Position numbers and translations under genes: made by a program. From DAOVRL01 sp023128595 (GTDB lineage Bacteria; Planctomycetota; Phycisphaerae; Sedimentisphaerales; Anaerobacaceae), in the NCBI GenBank assembly GCA_030628155.1, contig DAOVRL010000096.1, positions 1 through 16,885 on the forward strand: DNA of 16,885 nucleotides, in the 5' to 3' direction. The notes under the pieces were generated by a model, which saw only the letters and a list, made by a program, of their open reading frames with translations, was not told where the DNA came from and made no database searches. This document shows, piece by piece, positions 13,343-16,885 of this stretch (positions are counted from its first letter, which is position 1; every line of letters starts with the position of its first letter).

Positions 13343-14455
13343 ATGTCCGACAAACAACGAAATTCCAAGAATGACTTGACCCGGCGGAAGTTTGTGCGTG
13401 ACAGCGCAGTGGCTGCTGCCGGTTTGGCTGTGGGTCTTAGCGCCGCCTCGGGCAAGGCTGCCGATGCAGGGGCCAAGAAGACACGCAGCTATAATTCGGA
13501 AATGAAATATCGGCCTCTCGGAAAGACGGGCATCTGGGTCTCGGCGGTGTGCTTAGGCGGGCACTGGAAGCGGGTCGATAAGATGGTTCCCGGTGTCTTC
13601 AAGGACGGAAAGAAATGGCTCAGCGCCGACCTGGACATGGAGGCGTTCCAGAAGAACCGCTACGATGTGGTCAGTCAGTGTATCAAGCATGGGATTAACT
13701 ACATCGATGCTTGTACGTGGCAGGAAGTTGTGGCCTACAGCAGGGCGCTTAGGGGCAGGCGCGATAAGATGTACTTCGGCTTCTCGTGGTACCAGGAGGA
13801 GATGCGCAAGAAAGAGTTCCGCACTGCCAAGGCACTGCTGGGAACACTCGATAAGGGGATGCGCGAAGCCAAGCTGGACTACGTGGACGTTTGGCGGATC
13901 ACAATGCTCTCGCAGAGCAGCAGGCACACGAAGGACGAAGTTGACGAGATGATGGAAGGTCTGGAGAAGGCGAGGAAGCAGGGCAAGGTCCGCTTTACCG
14001 GGTTGTCCTCGCACGACCGGCCGCATATAAAATGGCTGATCGAGACCTACCCTGAGACCGTTGAGGTCGTTTGCACGCCTTATACCGCCAAGAGCAAGGA
14101 GCTGCCGACGGACAGCGTTTTCGAGGCTGTAAGGAAGTATAACGTAGGCCTTTTCGGCATAAAGCCGTTCGCCGGCAATTCGCTGTTCAAGGGCGATAGT
14201 TCTCCCGGCAACCCCAACGCAGAGGAAGACGACCGTCTGGCGCGTATGGCCACTCGTTACATCCTGGGCAACCCCGCTATGACGGCACCCATCCCGGGCA
14301 TGATCAATACTCACCAGGTGGACAATATGGCCAAGGCCGTTACGGAAGGCAAGCTCGCTAAAGAAGAGCGAGAGGAGCTGGAAGCGGCTATGGACAGGGC
14401 GTGGGCGAATCTGCCGGGGCACTACCAGTGGCTGAAGAACTGGGAGTACGTATAG
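13343..14455 (+). CDS. Tat-exported aldo/keto-reductase-fold protein, paralogue 1
   Basis: The protein is 370 aa from the ATG at 13343, chosen because AAGGAG lies six bases before it; an in-frame ATG at 13328 lies upstream of that site. A twin-arginine signal LTRRKFVRD (R14-R15) is followed by an Ala/Gly-rich stretch. The barrel starts at KYRPLGKTGIWVSAVCLGG. AKR landmarks are GINYIDACT (D122), LDYVDVWRI (178-186), GLSSHDR (220-226), GIKPFAG (272-278) and PIPGM (316-320). Only the Asp of the D-Y-K-H tetrad is kept: Q127 stands where Tyr is expected, S148 where Lys is, and T187 where His is. The family name may therefore mislead about activity. It is the second gene of the operon, 55 bp before a close paralogue. 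Confidence 0.85.
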   Translation: MSDKQRNSKNDLTRRKFVRDSAVAAAGLAVGLSAASGKAADAGAKKTRSYNSEMKYRPLGKTGIWVSAVCLGGHWKRVDKMVPGVFKDGKKWLSADLDMEAFQKNRYDVVSQCIKHGINYIDACTWQEVVAYSRALRGRRDKMYFGFSWYQEEMRKKEFRTAKALLGTLDKGMREAKLDYVDVWRITMLSQSSRHTKDEVDEMMEGLEKARKQGKVRFTGLSSHDRPHIKWLIETYPETVEVVCTPYTAKSKELPTDSVFEAVRKYNVGLFGIKPFAGNSLFKGDSSPGNPNAEEDDRLARMATRYILGNPAMTAPIPGMINTHQVDNMAKAVTEGKLAKEEREELEAAMDRAWANLPGHYQWLKNWEYV

Positions 14456-14510
14456 GATACATCGGTCTGAAAAGGATTAGTAGTCTGTCAAGTATATCAA
14501 GGAGAATACT

Positions 14511-15626
14511 ATGGAAAAAAAGCAAGCGAATAGGAAAGACGGGTTGACCCGGCGCGAGTTTGTGCGCGAGGGTACGGCTGCAGCGGCAGGTTTAGCTGTG
14601 GGCCTTGGTGCTGTTGAGAGCCGGGCCGCCAAGAAAACGGACATGAAAAAGACCCGCAGTTACAACGGCGATATGGAGTATAGGCCGCTTGGGAAGACCG
14701 GTCTTTGGGTCTCAGCCGTGTGTTTCGGCGGACACTGGAAACGGATTGACAAGATGGTTCCGGGCGTCTTTAAGGGCAGGGGCTGGCTCAGTGCGGACCT
14801 TAACAACGAGGGCTTCAGGAAGAACCGCAGAGACGTAGTTAGCCAGTGCATCAAGCGAGGCATCAACTATATCGATGCCTGCACCAAGGAGGAGGTGATG
14901 GCGTACGCCGAGGCCCTGCGGGGCAGGCGCGAGGCGATGTTCTTCGGCTTCTCCTGGTATCAGGAGGAAATGCGAAACGCGAAATACCGCACCGCCAAGG
15001 CGCTGCTCGGAACCCTCGAGAAGGGAATGACCAATGCCAAACTCGACTACGTGGACCTGTGGCGACCGACTATGCACGAGCAAAGCAGCAGGCACCCAAA
15101 GGCCGAAGTCGATGAGATGATCAAGGCGCTCGAGCAAGCGAAGAAACAGGGCAAGATACGATTCTGCGGTTTGTCCTCGCATGACCGCCCCCATATCAAA
15201 TGGATGGTCGAGACGTACAGCGATGTGCTTGATGTTATCGTGATGCCCTTCACAGCCAAGAGCAAGGTACGGCCTAAAGACAGTCTCTTCGATGCTGTAA
15301 GGAAGTATAACGTAGGCTTTTTCGGCATAAAGCCGTTCTCCAGCAATAACCTGTTCAAGGGCGATAGTACGCCCGGCAACCCGCACGCCGAAAAAGACGA
15401 CCGCCTGGCGCGTATTACCATACGCTATATCCTGGCTACCGACGCGATAACTGCCCCCATACCGGGGATGATCAATCCGCACCAGGTGGACAACGTTGCG
15501 GACGCTGTCAAGGAGCGCCGTGAGCTGGACAAAGCAGAGGCAAAGGAGCTCGAGCAGGCTATGGACGAGGCGTGGGCCAATCTGCCGGCCGACTATCAGT
15601 GGCTCAAAGACTGGGAATACGTGTAG
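14511..15626 (+). CDS. Tat-exported aldo/keto-reductase-fold protein, paralogue 2
   Basis: The protein is 371 aa. It aligns almost without gaps with paralogue 1 and is roughly 70% identical by eye, clearly a tandem duplication. It has the same twin-arginine signal (LTRREFVRE, R14-R15) and the same landmarks. Its tetrad positions carry D122, E127, S148 and T187, so both paralogues share the loss of Tyr, Lys and His. They also share C124, the FGFSWYQEEM stretch (145-154) and SSRH (192-195). Differences concentrate near the active-site face: WQEVVAYSRAL against KEEVMAYAEAL, WRITMLSQ against WRPTMHEQ, and CTPYTAKSKELPTD against VMPFTAKSKVRPKD. This suggests a changed substrate. AAGGAG (14499-14504) is six bases before the ATG. 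It is the third gene of the operon. Confidence 0.85.
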   Translation: MEKKQANRKDGLTRREFVREGTAAAAGLAVGLGAVESRAAKKTDMKKTRSYNGDMEYRPLGKTGLWVSAVCFGGHWKRIDKMVPGVFKGRGWLSADLNNEGFRKNRRDVVSQCIKRGINYIDACTKEEVMAYAEALRGRREAMFFGFSWYQEEMRNAKYRTAKALLGTLEKGMTNAKLDYVDLWRPTMHEQSSRHPKAEVDEMIKALEQAKKQGKIRFCGLSSHDRPHIKWMVETYSDVLDVIVMPFTAKSKVRPKDSLFDAVRKYNVGFFGIKPFSSNNLFKGDSTPGNPHAEKDDRLARITIRYILATDAITAPIPGMINPHQVDNVADAVKERRELDKAEAKELEQAMDEAWANLPADYQWLKDWEYV

Positions 15627-15670
15627 TCGCTGCGCAGGCACTATCAGCATGAAATACCAACAGTTACTTG

Positions 15671-16243
15671 ATGGCAGAAGCAAGTATGTACAGTATGAGG
15701 GTCACCAAAGTAAGTGCGGTGATATTAATCGGATTGTCAGTGAGCGGCTTGCTGCTTTTCGCAGCAAGTCGCTCTTTTGAAGAAAAGCCGCCCGACAACG
15801 CAGTGGTTGACCAGCAGGCCAAAAAAGTGGCTGTTGAAAAACAAAGTGAGCCCCCGTTTTTTGTGGCTAATCCCTATTGTCTTGCCTGTCACGTGGATTT
15901 CGAGGCGGAAGAACTCGTCGTTGACCATATGGTTGTAGGGGTAGGCTGTGAGAGGTGTCACGGCGAGTCCGAACGCCATCGAAGCGATGAAGAAAACGCC
16001 ACAGCGCCGGAGATTATGTATCCGAGGGCGAAGATCAGGCCGATGTGCATGATCTGCCACCCCAGAGCGGACATCGAGCACGTCAACGAGCACGAGGTCT
16101 TTCTTGCCGGCGCCGAGACTATCTTTGACGAAGTGATGCCGGAGGGCGCCGACGAAGTCTGCACCGACTGCCACGCCGAGGGCCACCACATGAATGTCCG
16201 CAGCGTGCGATGGGACAAGGCAACGGGCGAAATACTGCAATAG
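15671..16243 (+). CDS. Membrane-anchored tetraheme c-type cytochrome
   Basis: The protein is 190 aa from ATG 15671. One N-terminal hydrophobic helix (~14-33, VSAVILIGLSVSGLLLF) is followed by a charged linker and a heme domain with four C-x-x-C-H motifs: CLACH (70-74), CERCH (93-97), CMICH (126-130) and CTDCH (164-168). Extra His residues (H86, H137, H141, H172, H173) could act as distal ligands. The domain should face the periplasm and carry electrons. I cannot place it in a named cytochrome family. The start is uncertain: no clear ribosome binding site is seen, and ATGs at 15686 and 15695 would give a tighter signal anchor (MRVTKVSAVILIG). It lies 44 bp after the second aldo/keto reductase paralogue with no terminator between, so it is probably the last gene of that operon. 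Confidence 0.8.
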   Translation: MAEASMYSMRVTKVSAVILIGLSVSGLLLFAASRSFEEKPPDNAVVDQQAKKVAVEKQSEPPFFVANPYCLACHVDFEAEELVVDHMVVGVGCERCHGESERHRSDEENATAPEIMYPRAKIRPMCMICHPRADIEHVNEHEVFLAGAETIFDEVMPEGADEVCTDCHAEGHHMNVRSVRWDKATGEILQ

Positions 16244-16325
16244 TAGCGCTTCCGTATTGGATGTTACAAAACCCCAGTGTTCCCTTTAGGGCATGCTGCG
16301 CAGGTTGCCTGGGAGTATCTCAAAA

Positions 16326-16356
16326 CTGTCACCCTGAGCGAAGCGAAGGGTCTGGG
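16326..16356 (-). repeat. Dispersed repeat, CAGACCCTTCG...CTCAGGGTGACA type
   Basis: On the plus strand it begins CTGTCACCCTGAGCGAAGCG. Its reverse complement shares both ends with 6874-6910. From memory, sequences of this kind are scattered between genes in many unrelated bacteria. It lies in the gap between the cytochrome and the convergent ABC ATPase gene, where I see no other gene. Confidence 0.6.
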
Positions 16357-16441
16357 TGCGTTAGGTAAGAGGTCCTTTGCTGCGGTTGCAACGAGAGCTT
16401 CTGCTCGAGCCGTGATAGCCCGATAGCGTGTCTGTTGGCAG

Positions 16442-16459
16442 CCGAACTCGGCAGTTCGG
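16442..16459. other. Hairpin between convergent genes
   Basis: CCGAACT-cggc-AGTTCGG is a perfect 7-bp stem with a 4-nt loop, about 30 bp before the end of the ABC ATPase gene (on its 3' side). No T run follows on either strand, so a terminator role is doubtful. It may be another palindromic repeat. Confidence 0.35.
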
Positions 16460-16488
16460 TGGGTCTCGCTGGGGACAAGAGCATATAT

Positions 16489-16885
16489 CTATTGCTGGGG
16501 AACAAGCGTTCCGTCCTTCATGTAAAACACCCTGGTGGCAATATCCAGGGGGAAGATTCCATGGGTGGCGACAATTAAAGTGACGCCCTTTTCCCTAACC
16601 GGAGTGATTAAATGGTCGATGATTTCCTGCGCTGTTTCCCCGTCGAGCTCTCCCGTAGGCTCATCAGCGAGAATAAGTGCCGGTTCATTAGCAAGCGCTC
16701 TTGCGATGGCGACGCGCTGCTGCTGTCCAATGCTCAGTTCCGACGGCAAGTTATCAAGCCTCTCCCCAAGCCCGAGATTATTCAACAGTGTCTTTACCTT
16801 TTCACGTCGAGCGGTTTTCGACATGCCGATATGCAGCAGGGCGGCTTCAACATTCTCATAAGCCGTCCATGAGGGTAACAGGTTG
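16489..16885 (-). CDS. ABC transporter ATP-binding protein, FtsE/LolD/MacB type (5' end outside the window)
   Basis: The C-terminal 131 residues are visible. The frame stays open to the window edge and begins NLLPSWTAYENVEAALLH, the segment just after the Q-loop in this family, so the ATG at 16824 is internal and Walker A lies outside. ABC signature LSIGQQQRVAIARAL (Ile where Gly is usual), Walker B ALILADEPTGELD and the switch His in VATHG are all present. These motifs fit the LolD/MacB/FtsE subgroup, which works with a FtsX- or MacB-like permease in lipoprotein release, peptide or macrolide efflux, or cell-envelope control. The permease gene is not visible here. The gene is convergent with the cytochrome operon and no terminator is obvious downstream. 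Confidence 0.9.
   Translation of the reverse strand, partial: NLLPSWTAYENVEAALLHIGMSKTARREKVKTLLNNLGLGERLDNLPSELSIGQQQRVAIARALANEPALILADEPTGELDGETAQEIIDHLITPVREKGVTLIVATHGIFPLDIATRVFYMKDGTLVPQQ

Overview
The window looks like a chromosomal piece of a Planctomycetota bacterium, most likely from the Phycisphaerae / Sedimentisphaerales side. This is inferred from gene content and was not tested against a database. The clues are a very large exported protein with FN3 domains, a beta-propeller and a C-terminal dockerin-like tail of the kind common in that class; several Tat-exported TIM-barrel 'sugar isomerases' and aldo/keto reductases; a Gfo/Idh/MocA gene next to a sugar isomerase/epimerase; and intergenic DNA crowded with short palindromic repeats.

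Layout. (1) 1-290: repeat-rich DNA with repeat copy R1 (102-238). (2) 291-4001, minus strand: the 1236-residue secreted multidomain protein with its own promoter at 4108-4136. A second copy of the repeat (R2, 4286-4423) lies on its other side in the same orientation, followed by a cluster of GC-rich hairpins (4471-4557). (3) 4665-6624: a near-consensus promoter, a leader of about 355 nt with several possible stems, and a secreted right-handed beta-helix protein. Terminator-like hairpins and more repeats follow (6633-6957). (4) 7053-9441: promoter, cytoplasmic sugar isomerase/epimerase, Gfo/Idh/MocA oxidoreductase, and a strong intrinsic terminator. (5) 9442-10970: a mannose-6-phosphate-isomerase-like cupin gene with a LacI-type operator, flanked on both sides by the same 25-bp tandem repeat plus a palindrome. 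(6) 10984-12201, minus strand: a Tat-exported hydroxypyruvate-isomerase-like lipoprotein, with terminator and promoter. (7) 12260-16243: divergent promoter and an apparent four-gene operon coding for a Tat-exported TIM-barrel protein, two tandem Tat-exported aldo/keto-reductase-fold paralogues and a membrane-anchored tetraheme c-type cytochrome. (8) 16244-16885: repeat DNA and the C-terminal part of a FtsE/LolD/MacB-like ABC ATPase running off the right edge on the minus strand.

How the genes may work together (inference). The cytoplasmic pair and the cupin fit uptake and conversion of a sugar or keto-sugar. The Tat-exported enzymes fit chemistry on sugars outside the cytoplasm, and the tetraheme cytochrome in the same operon gives a possible electron outlet. 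The two reductase paralogues both lack the Tyr, Lys and His of the aldo/keto reductase tetrad, and the exported TIM-barrel protein lacks most usual metal ligands. The exported module may therefore do something other than its family names suggest, and I consider it the most interesting part of the window. The second theme is the intergenic DNA: at least five small repeat families, two of which bracket single genes in direct orientation.
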